Positions 7,810-16,131 of a stretch of DNA of 64,000 nt are shown one piece after another. The stretch lies in contig CAJWBQ010000013.1 in the NCBI GenBank assembly GCA_913020115.1, positions 46,880 to 110,879 of the forward strand, in the 5' to 3' direction. A program made the translations under genes and the position numbers. Every line of letters starts with the position of its first letter. Position 1 is the stretch's first letter. The notes under the pieces were generated by a model. The model saw only the letters and a program-made list of their open reading frames with translations, was not told where the DNA came from and did no database searches. Source of the DNA: an uncultured Cellvibrionales bacterium. GTDB taxonomy: Bacteria; Pseudomonadota; Gammaproteobacteria; Pseudomonadales; Cellvibrionaceae.

Positions 7810-9867
7810 ATGTTAAAACAAATTGCCTATTCTGCATTAACACTGCTGAGCGTCAGCACCTACGCTAACACTGACCTCGAGGGTCGCGAACACTACGCCC
7901 CCGATTACTTTGCTCGCTACGGCCCTCAAAACGCCGAAGATATGGTTTCGCAGGTACCAGGCTTCACTCTGGCAAACCGAGATGGCAACAACAGCCAGCG
8001 GGGGCTAGGCCAGGGCTTGGGGAACCTGCTGATTAATGGTAAGCGCCCTAGCACCAAGGATGATGGCCCAGTCGCACTACTGGAGCGGATTCCAGCAAAT
8101 CAAGTTCTGCGTATAGAGGTGCTCAACCAAGGTTCAGCCGAGCTCTCGGGGCAGTCGGGTAAAATTGTGAATGTGATTGCAGCCGAACCCAAGGCCTTAA
8201 GTACAACCTGGAAATATGAATATCACGCGCTAGAAGATGGCTTTGATACGCCAAAATTCGATATCTCTATGACAGGGAAGCTGGGAACTGCAGCATTTAC
8301 CGCCGGTATTGACTGGTCTGGAGATCAGTTCCCTCAGTGGGGTCGTGAGCGTTTATACACCCCCTTGAATACCGTGTATGAATTTCGCGACGAAACGTCT
8401 AACTATTTTACCCGTGCTAGCACCGCCAACCTTAGCTTGGCTTGGGACACTGATGATCTCATTGCCAATGTTTCTTTGCTGATCACACAAGACAAAAGCA
8501 CCTATGAAGAATCTTCAGATCGCTTTTCGGCAAGTATAGATGGAAGTATTGGGGCACAAACCAACGCCGTCGACTACAAAAATATCGAAGACCAATTTGC
8601 CTATGAGCTGGGTGGGGACTACACCCAGGCGCTAGGCAACGGACAATTGAAAATCATCGCCTTGCTACGTCGCTCCTCCAATGACGATCACGCCACCTTC
8701 ACAGATCTACCAACAATAGGCGACCATTACCTGTATCAATCATTCTCTAAACCCAAGGAGAGCGAGAATATTCTCCGGACGGTCTATTCCTTTGAGCTTT
8801 TTGATGGGCACAACTTTGAATGGGCAACTGAGTTGGTCGAAAACACCCTGGAAACCCACTCTACTTATCTTGAAGACAAGGGCGCTGGTTTTACCCCTTT
8901 AGTTTTCGATGGCAGCGACACCGAAGTCAGCGAAGAAAGAGCCGAGCTGTCTCTACAATACTCAAGAGCTTTAAGCGAGCGTTTAAGTCTGCAAGCCTCT
9001 CTGGGCAGTGAGTATTCTCAGATCTCCGTAGCTGGTGATGAAAATCGGAGTGAATCTTTTGTGCGACCCAAAGGGTTTCTGGCCCTTAGCTGGACACAAA
9101 ACCAGAATTTGAGGATTCGTACACGCCTGGAGCGCAGTGTTGGCCAGCTGGATTTTTACGATTTTGCCAGCTCCAACAACGCCAATGATGGCACCGCACT
9201 GGGAGGTAATACGGCCTTGGTCCCTGAGCAGACATGGCGAGCAGAGCTTTCTTTTGAGCAGCAGCTTGGTTTGGGAAATAGCGTGACTTTGACGGCATTT
9301 GGCGAGCGAATCGATGATTTCATTACTTACATGCCAATGAGTGGAGGCGGAGAAGGTAAAGGTAATCTTGAGTACTTGGACAGCACTGGTATAGACCTAA
9401 CAGCGACTTTCAATACAGAGAGCTGGGGTATCACTGGAGGTAAACTTGACCTTACCGCCGAGATCCACAGCGATGAATTTGAAGACCCCTTAACAGGCAA
9501 TACTCTTGAGTATCGTCGCGACGGATACCGTCCAGAATATTATCAGCTTAGCTTTCGCCAAGACCTCCCACGCACTCCTTGGGCATGGGGAGTGATACTC
9601 GAAGAGAGAAGCGGCAACATCACCTATCGTCGCAACAGTTTGCGAGACCAGGACCACAGCGGTTTGCAAGCACATCGAATCTTTATCGAGCACAAGGATT
9701 TGTGGGGAATGGTGGCAAAATTTGAAGTGGAGGATTTATTTGGTTTTACCTATGAAAACGATCTAACCTTTTTTACCGGCGACAGAGGGGGAGAAGTCGA
9801 ACGCCGTGAAACGAATAAACGCCATTCTCCCTGGGTTGCTCGCATGAGTATTTCCGGGACTTTTTAA
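7810..9867 (+). CDS. TonB-dependent outer-membrane receptor
   Basis: A 685-aa protein with a signal peptide (about residues 1-19, ending STYAN). The plug domain follows: ENAEDMV-type start at DYFARYGPQNAEDMVSQVPG, LLINGKRPS, and RIEVLNQGSAEL, which match the usual plug strands. The rest is a 22-strand-type beta barrel rich in alternating aromatic residues, ending in a terminal phenylalanine (SISGTF) as outer-membrane proteins do. No clear TonB box is seen. AGAGG lies 9 bp before the ATG. The ligand is unknown; the downstream GPH symporter suggests a carbohydrate, while the divergent two-component system may control it. Confidence 0.88.
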   Translation: MLKQIAYSALTLLSVSTYANTDLEGREHYAPDYFARYGPQNAEDMVSQVPGFTLANRDGNNSQRGLGQGLGNLLINGKRPSTKDDGPVALLERIPANQVLRIEVLNQGSAELSGQSGKIVNVIAAEPKALSTTWKYEYHALEDGFDTPKFDISMTGKLGTAAFTAGIDWSGDQFPQWGRERLYTPLNTVYEFRDETSNYFTRASTANLSLAWDTDDLIANVSLLITQDKSTYEESSDRFSASIDGSIGAQTNAVDYKNIEDQFAYELGGDYTQALGNGQLKIIALLRRSSNDDHATFTDLPTIGDHYLYQSFSKPKESENILRTVYSFELFDGHNFEWATELVENTLETHSTYLEDKGAGFTPLVFDGSDTEVSEERAELSLQYSRALSERLSLQASLGSEYSQISVAGDENRSESFVRPKGFLALSWTQNQNLRIRTRLERSVGQLDFYDFASSNNANDGTALGGNTALVPEQTWRAELSFEQQLGLGNSVTLTAFGERIDDFITYMPMSGGGEGKGNLEYLDSTGIDLTATFNTESWGITGGKLDLTAEIHSDEFEDPLTGNTLEYRRDGYRPEYYQLSFRQDLPRTPWAWGVILEERSGNITYRRNSLRDQDHSGLQAHRIFIEHKDLWGMVAKFEVEDLFGFTYENDLTFFTGDRGGEVERRETNKRHSPWVARMSISGTF

Positions 9868-9951
9868 CTAAGGTCTTGCCAGAACAGGGGGAAAAAGATA
9901 GCTTGGTGCGATACTAATAAGGACAATAAGCGCCATGGCAAGAGAGCTAAC

Positions 9952-11415
9952 TTGACCAACAGCAATGATACAGAAAGGAGTACAGGCCACGCAGCGCCAA
10001 TAAGCCTTGGGACCAAGCTTGCGTATGGATTCGGTTCAGTAGCCTATGGGGTAAAAGACAATGGCTTTAGCTATTTTCTACTGCTCTTCTACAATCAGGT
10101 GTTAGGGCTGGATGCCCGCTTGGTTGGCCTTGCTATCACCACGGCACTGATAATTGACGCAATTTCAGACCCCATTGTTGGCTATTGGTCAGACAACTTA
10201 CGCTCCCGTCTAGGTCGTCGGCACCCCTTCATGTACGCATCCGCCATTCCGGTGTCGCTCAGTTACTATTTGCTGTGGAGCCCCCCTCTGGAATGGTCAC
10301 AAACTTCACTGTTTTGGTACCTGCTGCTGCTAACCGTGTTTATTCGCTCCTGTATTACCTTGTATGAAACACCGAGTACGGCACTGGCCCCCGAGCTCAG
10401 CGAGGACTATGTACAGCGAAGCTCTCTGCTGAGCTTTCGCTTCTATTTTGGCTGGACCGGCGGCGTCGCCATGACGGTGTTGATGTTCTTTTTCTTGTTT
10501 CCAGGGTACGCCACCAGCGCTATCAGCGATGGACGATTTAACCCCGACAGCTACGCCCTTTACGGAATAATTGCCTCGGTGCTGTTGTTTGTCTCGATTA
10601 TGGTGTCCTCTTTGGGCACTCATTCACATATCTCAAAGCTGAAACCAGCACCACCGAAGCGCAAGCTTCCGCTGCGGGTAATTCTTAAAGAGGTTGTAGA
10701 GACACTATCAGACCGATCGTTCTTTGCGCTGTTTTTTGCCTCCCTGCTAGGGGCCGTGGCTACTGGGCTATCAGCTGCACTGCTGTTCTATTTTTACACC
10801 TACTTTTGGGGCTTCAGCTCGACGGAAACGGGGCTGATGACTATGGGGGTCTTTCTCTCGGCGTTTATTGGGCTTTTCCTGGCGCCTGTGGTCACCAGTC
10901 GAATCGGCAAGAAGCGCGGTGCCATGATTGTGGGCCTAGTGGCGTTTATTGGCTACCCTCTTCCCATGACACTACGCTTGCTTGGTATATTGCCAGAGAG
11001 CGGTGAGCTAGTATTCTGGTTTGTATTTACCACCAGCGTAATTGATACCGGCCTGATTATCTGCTTCCAGATATTGACCGTCTCAATGCTGTCAGATTTG
11101 GTTGATCAAAGTGAGTTAAAAACAGGGCGCCGATCGGAGGGTTTGTTCTTCGCCGCCTATACATTCATACGCAAGTCGACCCAAGGCATAGGTTTAATGG
11201 CAGCATCAATGATGCTGTACCTCGCAGATTTCCCGGAAGCTGCAGAAACCTCACAGCTTACCAAGGAGTCCGCCAACACTTTAGTAACGATGTTTATTCC
11301 GTCGATTGTGCTAGTGTGGACCGCCATGTTAGTAGTCATTTCCTTCTATCGGCTAGACCGAGAGCAGCACGAGGAAAATTTGCGCCTGCTGGCAGCACGC
11401 AACTCAACTGGTTGA
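9952..11415 (+). CDS. MFS transporter, glycoside-pentoside-hexuronide (GPH) symporter family
   Basis: A 487-aa inner-membrane protein with about 12 hydrophobic helices. The N-terminus, with KLAYGFGSVAYG and later DAISDPIVGYWSDNLRSRLGRRHPFMY, is the GPH cation-symporter signature (MelB/XylP type). The start is TTG at 9952, supported by AAGAGAG just upstream; an ATG at 9935 is out of frame and stops after six codons. Members import sugars or glycosides with Na+ or H+. Being 84 bp downstream of the TonB receptor, it may carry the same substrate across the inner membrane, but the link is inference. Confidence 0.88.
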   Translation: MTNSNDTERSTGHAAPISLGTKLAYGFGSVAYGVKDNGFSYFLLLFYNQVLGLDARLVGLAITTALIIDAISDPIVGYWSDNLRSRLGRRHPFMYASAIPVSLSYYLLWSPPLEWSQTSLFWYLLLLTVFIRSCITLYETPSTALAPELSEDYVQRSSLLSFRFYFGWTGGVAMTVLMFFFLFPGYATSAISDGRFNPDSYALYGIIASVLLFVSIMVSSLGTHSHISKLKPAPPKRKLPLRVILKEVVETLSDRSFFALFFASLLGAVATGLSAALLFYFYTYFWGFSSTETGLMTMGVFLSAFIGLFLAPVVTSRIGKKRGAMIVGLVAFIGYPLPMTLRLLGILPESGELVFWFVFTTSVIDTGLIICFQILTVSMLSDLVDQSELKTGRRSEGLFFAAYTFIRKSTQGIGLMAASMMLYLADFPEAAETSQLTKESANTLVTMFIPSIVLVWTAMLVVISFYRLDREQHEENLRLLAARNSTG

Positions 11416-11478
11416 TTTCCACCCAGCTTAATTATAGCGATACCGACCTAGAATATATGGAGCTTTAAACCAACCATC

Positions 11479-11934
11479 ATGAGTACTCAAGCTACAATAC
11501 TTCGAAATATTGAAGACGGTGATATCACACGATGCGCAGAGCTATACTCACAAGTATTCTCATCAAAACCCTGGAACGAAGCGTGGAACACTGACTTAGC
11601 GATGGAAAGATTATCCCATTTCTACCACTCTAAAGGTTTTGTCGGTGTTTTAGCCGAAGAAAAACAAGATGTTATAGGGTTTGCCTTAGGCAATACAGAG
11701 CCGTATTACTTTGGTTCAATATTTTACTTACGAGAAATGTGTATTAAGGCCAAGCTACAAAACCAAGGCCTAGGCAAAAGAACCCTCTTGGCTTTAGAGA
11801 AGGAATTATCTGCAAAGAAAATAGGTAGGCTGTATCTGACAACAGAGCGTGCTATTCCAGCGGCAAATTTTTATCAACAGAATGGTTTTAAACACAGTGA
11901 AAAAATGGGCTTTTATGCAAAGCAAATACCCTAG
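11479..11934 (+). CDS. GNAT-family N-acetyltransferase
   Basis: A 151-aa protein with the GNAT fold. The acetyl-CoA-binding motif A is seen as CIKAKLQNQGLGKRTLLALE (Q-x-x-G-x-G), and motif B as RAIPAANFYQQNGF, the usual 'fall near Y-x-x-x-G-F' pattern. Substrate is not predictable. It lies 63 bp after the GPH transporter, and its last 20 codons overlap the longest possible frame of the next gene, so co-transcription is likely. Confidence 0.85.
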   Translation: MSTQATILRNIEDGDITRCAELYSQVFSSKPWNEAWNTDLAMERLSHFYHSKGFVGVLAEEKQDVIGFALGNTEPYYFGSIFYLREMCIKAKLQNQGLGKRTLLALEKELSAKKIGRLYLTTERAIPAANFYQQNGFKHSEKMGFYAKQIP

Positions 11935-11995
11935 TCCGCATTCATCACGGAATTTTTTTAAACGCCAACGATCCGCCGTGAACTCGGGCAATAAA

Positions 11996-13234
11996 ATGCT
12001 ATTATTTGCGATTTGTATCTTAAGTGGATTTCCTGTCATCGCGGGGGAGTTTCAAGCCGGAGTTTCAACAATTGCTATCACTCCCGAAGCCCATAAGGAC
12101 GTCGTGGACACCTTGCAGGCGGGACCTAAAACCGTCGAGAACATTTCAGACCCTTTGTACGCAAAAGCGCTGGTGCTGTCTGACGGGCACAGCCGCATCG
12201 CCATGATCTCACTAGACCTTATGCACATCCCGCCTGCGGCCTTCGGGAGACTACTGGCCGATCTAAGAGAGAAGTGTACATTCGAGCAAATTTTTCTCAG
12301 CGTAACCCACTCTCATTCAGGCTATGTAGGAAATAATGACCATGAGGCTTTGAGTGAAAAATTATTAACGGTCATCAAAGCGGCCGAAGCTAAGCTGCAA
12401 GCCGTCAAAATTGGTGCAGCCACAGGTACACTGGATGAAGTCTATAACCGCATCATTCGCGATTCGGTCGGTGGTGCAGAAATGCTATGGACAAATCCAG
12501 ATCGGAAAAAAAGTCACAATATCGACCAATCTATGGGCGTAATTAATCTAAAAAAATCAAACGGCGAAACACTTGTTAATATCGTCAACTATAACGCCCA
12601 CCCTGTCGTCACAATGGACTTGCATAAGGTTGTCATTTCGGCGGATTATCCGGGCGAGCTGGCAAAGAGCCTTAAGCAGATAGGTGAAGGTGAGACACTA
12701 TTTTTTCTGGGAGCAGCCGGCGATGCAAACCCCTACTTCGCAGGAACCAAGCCCACTTCAATAGCGCTTGAAAAATCTAAGGAGCTGGGTGCTAAACTCG
12801 CGGCAGAAGTCGCCAAGAATGTTCAGAATATAAGAGACTATCAGGCCCATGGCAAATTTAGTTTTAACAACTTTCGCCACTCCTTGACAGCTGCTAAAAA
12901 GTCCGCGATGGGCGTTGTGCCAGCTGAGGTTAACACCCTATTGCTCACAGACAATATTGCAATTACAAGTTTCTCTGGTGAGTTTTTTAATCAATTTGGC
13001 CTGGCAGTCAAACAGCAGAGCCCCGCCAAACACACCTTATTCCTGGGGTACACCAACGGATCAATTGGGTATATACCTACAGAAGAAGCCGTTCAATTTG
13101 GCGGTTATGGTGCTGAAAGAAATGATATGTGGTTTGAGATAGGAACTGGAGAAATCCAGATCAATGAAGCCATTGAATCCCTGACAACTCAACACCTGAA
13201 TCGAAGAACTAAGATTCAAGCCGGACAACGATAA
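11996..13234 (+). CDS. Exported neutral/alkaline ceramidase-like hydrolase
   Basis: A protein of about 412 aa with a signal peptide MLLFAICILSGFPVIAG. It resembles the N-terminal catalytic domain of neutral/alkaline non-lysosomal ceramidase: THSHSGYVGN supplies zinc-ligand histidines, NAHPVV a further histidine, and LGAAGDANPYF matches the GxxGDxNP motif. It is much shorter than full ceramidases (about 650 aa) and lacks their C-terminal immunoglobulin-like domain. The frame is open upstream to 11849; possible starts are ATG 11915, GTG 11978 and ATG 11996. I prefer 11996 because the signal peptide starts there, though no good ribosome-binding site helps. Ceramide, another amide or a lactone may be the substrate. 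Confidence 0.78.
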   Translation: MLLFAICILSGFPVIAGEFQAGVSTIAITPEAHKDVVDTLQAGPKTVENISDPLYAKALVLSDGHSRIAMISLDLMHIPPAAFGRLLADLREKCTFEQIFLSVTHSHSGYVGNNDHEALSEKLLTVIKAAEAKLQAVKIGAATGTLDEVYNRIIRDSVGGAEMLWTNPDRKKSHNIDQSMGVINLKKSNGETLVNIVNYNAHPVVTMDLHKVVISADYPGELAKSLKQIGEGETLFFLGAAGDANPYFAGTKPTSIALEKSKELGAKLAAEVAKNVQNIRDYQAHGKFSFNNFRHSLTAAKKSAMGVVPAEVNTLLLTDNIAITSFSGEFFNQFGLAVKQQSPAKHTLFLGYTNGSIGYIPTEEAVQFGGYGAERNDMWFEIGTGEIQINEAIESLTTQHLNRRTKIQAGQR

Positions 13235-13382
13235 GGCGGTGAGGGCAAGACTGGCACAGAAAACGTATTAATAAATTCGAGGAATGAACCCCTGTTGAAC
13301 ACTATCGTTTGTCGCACAGATCGCGGCCTAAAAGCTACCTCCTTAACCTTCGCCCTTTAACCGAATACTAGAGGAAGAACTG

Positions 13383-13397
13383 GGGGCAATCAGCCCC
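13383..13397 (-). terminator. GC-rich hairpin spanning the GGDEF stop codon
   Basis: GGGGC (13383-13387) and GCCCC (13393-13397) pair across a 5-nt loop that contains the TGA stop of the diguanylate cyclase on the minus strand. No long U-run follows, so termination is tentative. The rest of the 155-bp convergent gap has nothing I can assign. Confidence 0.35.
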
Positions 13398-14751
13398 GCC
13401 GCCAACTGTTCTTGCCCGCCTCCTTCGCTTTGTACATAGCAGTATCAGCTCGCTTAATGAGTTCGTCCTTACTCATGCTTACGTCACAGTGGTCGGCAAC
13501 ACCTACACTGCCGCCTATATTCGCTACCGTGCAAGCCAAATCAAAGGGCCTACCCAGTTCAGCGATGATTTTCTCTGCCATCATATCAGCATTCTCGGCT
13601 GCAGCTATATCATGCAGAATTACGGCGAACTCATCTCCTCCTAGCCTTGCCACAAGATCACCTTCGCGAGTGGAAGCAATAATGCGTTCTGACACCTGAA
13701 CCAACAGTTGATCGCCCGCCTCATGACCCCAGGTGTCATTAACCGCCTTGAAATCATCTAAATCAATAAACAGTACCGCTAGAATACTATTCGTTCGTTT
13801 TTGTCGTTCCATGGATTTATGCAGGGAAACATGGAAAAGGTTTCGATTTGCAATACCCGTTAAGCTGTCAAAATTCGCCATGAACTTTAGGCTTTCTTCC
13901 AACTCCCGTCGCCGTGATATATCCTGAAACATAACCACCGCCCCCGTTGAAACTTCATTGCTCTCAACGATTTCATTACAGCTATACTCAATATAGAACG
14001 ATGTGCCATCAAACCGTTTCCAGCGAGACGTATTGTACTGACCTGCATTCTGCTCGTGAAATAGGTCAGAGAATCGCGTCGTTCTAGCTGCCGGCTCCTT
14101 AGACTTTGAAGACTCTTCATCTTTCAGAAAAAAATCGCGTATGTTTTTTCCGTGAAGCTGTTCAATAGGCGCCAACAATAGTTCACTCGCTTTTGGATTC
14201 GCGAGAGTAATGTCTCCACGGTAATCGATACCCAATATTCCCTCACCAGCTGAGTTTAATAACATATTGATTCTGGCACCAGCATCTTCCAAGGCTTGCT
14301 TTTGCTCTCTAAGAACACGTTCCTGCTCTTCTAGTACAATATTCTTTTCAACTAACTCTTGCTTTGACAACCAAAGATCTCTAAATACCTTTACCTTTCC
14401 CAACAATATCTGCGAGTCAACAGGCTTATAAATATAATCCACCGCTCCCGAACCATAACCCTGCATAACAAAATCGTCACTCTTACTGATGGCTGTAAGA
14501 AAAATAATGGGAACGTGCGCCGTTTTTTTATTGTTCAATATTAATTCAGCGGCCTCAAAGCCATTCATTCCTGGCATTTGTACGTCCATCAGAATCAGGA
14601 AGAAATCATGCTTAAGCACGGCCATCAACGCAGCATCACCGGAAAGCGCCTCAATAAGCTCAACATCGTTCGAGTCAATAATGCGTTTTATCGCATGAAT
14701 ATTGTTAGGTTGATCATCTACTACTAGTAACTTAGGTTTACCCGACATCAT
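13390..14751 (-). CDS. Response regulator REC-PAS-GGDEF diguanylate cyclase
   Basis: A 453-aa output protein of the kinase operon. REC (about 5-122) has LLVVDDQ and phospho-acceptor D56 in ILMDVQMP; a coiled coil follows (128-160); PAS spans about 162-280; GGDEF spans about 290-450. The catalytic motif GGDEF is intact at 371-375 and an inhibitory-site RxxD (REGD, 362-365) lies exactly five residues before it. It should therefore make c-di-GMP with product feedback. Its ATG overlaps the end of cheB by 14 bp, so translation is coupled. The hybrid kinase at 16132 is the natural phosphate donor. Confidence 0.92.
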   Translation of the reverse strand: MMSGKPKLLVVDDQPNNIHAIKRIIDSNDVELIEALSGDAALMAVLKHDFFLILMDVQMPGMNGFEAAELILNNKKTAHVPIIFLTAISKSDDFVMQGYGSGAVDYIYKPVDSQILLGKVKVFRDLWLSKQELVEKNIVLEEQERVLREQKQALEDAGARINMLLNSAGEGILGIDYRGDITLANPKASELLLAPIEQLHGKNIRDFFLKDEESSKSKEPAARTTRFSDLFHEQNAGQYNTSRWKRFDGTSFYIEYSCNEIVESNEVSTGAVVMFQDISRRRELEESLKFMANFDSLTGIANRNLFHVSLHKSMERQKRTNSILAVLFIDLDDFKAVNDTWGHEAGDQLLVQVSERIIASTREGDLVARLGGDEFAVILHDIAAAENADMMAEKIIAELGRPFDLACTVANIGGSVGVADHCDVSMSKDELIKRADTAMYKAKEAGKNSWRRG

Positions 14752-15307
14752 CCGCTAGCCTTAATATAAATTCACCCATTTCATCCAATGGCACTATATG
14801 CCTCACTTCCGCTGCTGCTATAGCCGCTTCTGGCATCACTTTCGCTTCTGCCGTGTTAGGGGCCTGCACAACGGTCAGGCCACCGTGCTGCCCAACAACT
14901 TTAAGCCCTTGACTGCCGTCAGCATTCGCGCCGGTTAATATAATACCAACCAAGCCATCACCATAGGCTTCTGCTGCCGACTCAAACAAGACGTCGATAG
15001 AAGGGATAGAGAAATTTTCGGGAGGATCTATAGAGAGAGCGAAAGTTTTGTCTTGCTCTATCAATAGGTGGTAGCCCGGAGAAGACAAGTAGACATAACC
15101 CGCCTCAATTTTCTCATTTAATTCCGCCTCTTTAACGTCAATTTCAAACATTCCATTCAACAAAACAGCTAAAGAACTATCAATGGTTGTTGATTGATGC
15201 AAAACAACAATGACAGGAATAGCAAAGTTCTTTGGCAAGCGGGGCAGAATAACCTTTAGCGCCTGCAAGCCTCCCATCGAAACACCGATAACCACAGCAT
15301 CAAACAT
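14738..15307 (-). CDS. cheB: CheB-type methylesterase without receiver domain
   Basis: A 189-aa protein made only of the CheB catalytic domain. The triad is visible: S10 in IGVSMGG, H37 in VLHQST, and D130 in LTGANADGSQG. Canonical CheB has an N-terminal receiver that gates the esterase; this one begins directly at the catalytic domain, so its activity must be controlled otherwise, perhaps by the kinase complex. It overlaps cheR by 8 bp and the diguanylate cyclase by 14 bp. No methyl-accepting chemotaxis protein, CheA or CheW is in the window, so the likely target is a non-chemotaxis sensor such as the adjacent hybrid kinase. Confidence 0.88.
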   Translation of the reverse strand: MFDAVVIGVSMGGLQALKVILPRLPKNFAIPVIVVLHQSTTIDSSLAVLLNGMFEIDVKEAELNEKIEAGYVYLSSPGYHLLIEQDKTFALSIDPPENFSIPSIDVLFESAAEAYGDGLVGIILTGANADGSQGLKVVGQHGGLTVVQAPNTAEAKVMPEAAIAAAEVRHIVPLDEMGEFILRLADDVG

Positions 15308-16127
15308 GGAGGACTTTTCTATAGGTTTTCAGCCTTTCACTAACGGCTTCAAAGTCATCTTTAACGATACTGTATTTAATAGCCTCTTTGTCGCCTAGCA
15401 CTAGAAAACCCCTCGACACCAAACTGTCTGAAAATAGCTCCAAGACTCTGTCCTGCAAAACCTTGTCAAAATATATAAGTACATTCCTACAAAGCACCAA
15501 GTTCATTTCTGCAAATACTTGATCTGAAATTAAGTTATGGCTGGCAAAGGTAATTTTTTCTCTGAGGGAGTCTTTCATTTTCGCCGACTCATAGTTGGCC
15601 TGATAATAATCCGAGAAAGAACTTTTTCCGCCCGCCTTTAGGTAATTCCTAGTATATAGCTGGACATTCTCAGCCGGGTAAATTCCTTCTTTAGCCGTCG
15701 CCAATGACTTGGCATTGAAATCCGTGGCATAGATGTGGGCGCGACCTAATAACCCTTCCTCTTCAAGCAAAATGGCCATGGAGTAAACCTCCTCTCCAGT
15801 GGCGCAGCCCGCATGCCATACATTTATTCTAGAATAGGTTTTCAATTTTGGTAAAATATCTTCTCGAATCGATTTGAATACGAGCGGATCACGAAACATT
15901 TCAGTGACAGTAACAGACATATTGCTAAGAAATTTAGCAAAGCACTCCTTATCATGAAGTACCTTAGGAATGAGTTCAGAGACATGATTACAATCTGATA
16001 CTGTTAAGTAATTTTGTATTCTCCTTTTTAGTGAAGCGCGCGCATAGTTGCGAAAGTCGTAACCATAACGCTCAGTTATAGCAGACAACAAACAGTCAAT
16101 CTCAATATCTAGCAGAGACTTAATCAT
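15300..16127 (-). CDS. cheR: CheR-type protein-glutamate methyltransferase
   Basis: A 275-aa S-adenosylmethionine-dependent methyltransferase. The N-terminal helical domain (FRNYARASLKRRIQNYL) is followed by NMSVTVTEMFRDP, then the SAM-binding segment INVWHAGCATGEEVYSMAI and LVLCRNVLIYFDK, all hallmark CheR stretches. It lies 4 bp after the hybrid kinase and overlaps cheB, within one transcription unit. The pair presumably writes and erases glutamate methyl esters on a partner. The triple CHASE3 kinase, with long helical segments like those of chemoreceptors, is the best candidate; this is inference. Confidence 0.92.
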   Translation of the reverse strand: MIKSLLDIEIDCLLSAITERYGYDFRNYARASLKRRIQNYLTVSDCNHVSELIPKVLHDKECFAKFLSNMSVTVTEMFRDPLVFKSIREDILPKLKTYSRINVWHAGCATGEEVYSMAILLEEEGLLGRAHIYATDFNAKSLATAKEGIYPAENVQLYTRNYLKAGGKSSFSDYYQANYESAKMKDSLREKITFASHNLISDQVFAEMNLVLCRNVLIYFDKVLQDRVLELFSDSLVSRGFLVLGDKEAIKYSIVKDDFEAVSERLKTYRKVLHV

Positions 16128-16131
16128 AGTT

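Noticed and set aside
11849..11995. N-terminal extension of the ceramidase-like gene
   Set aside because: It overlaps the GNAT gene, and the signal peptide starts at 11996; a signal sequence placed about 50 residues in would not be normal.
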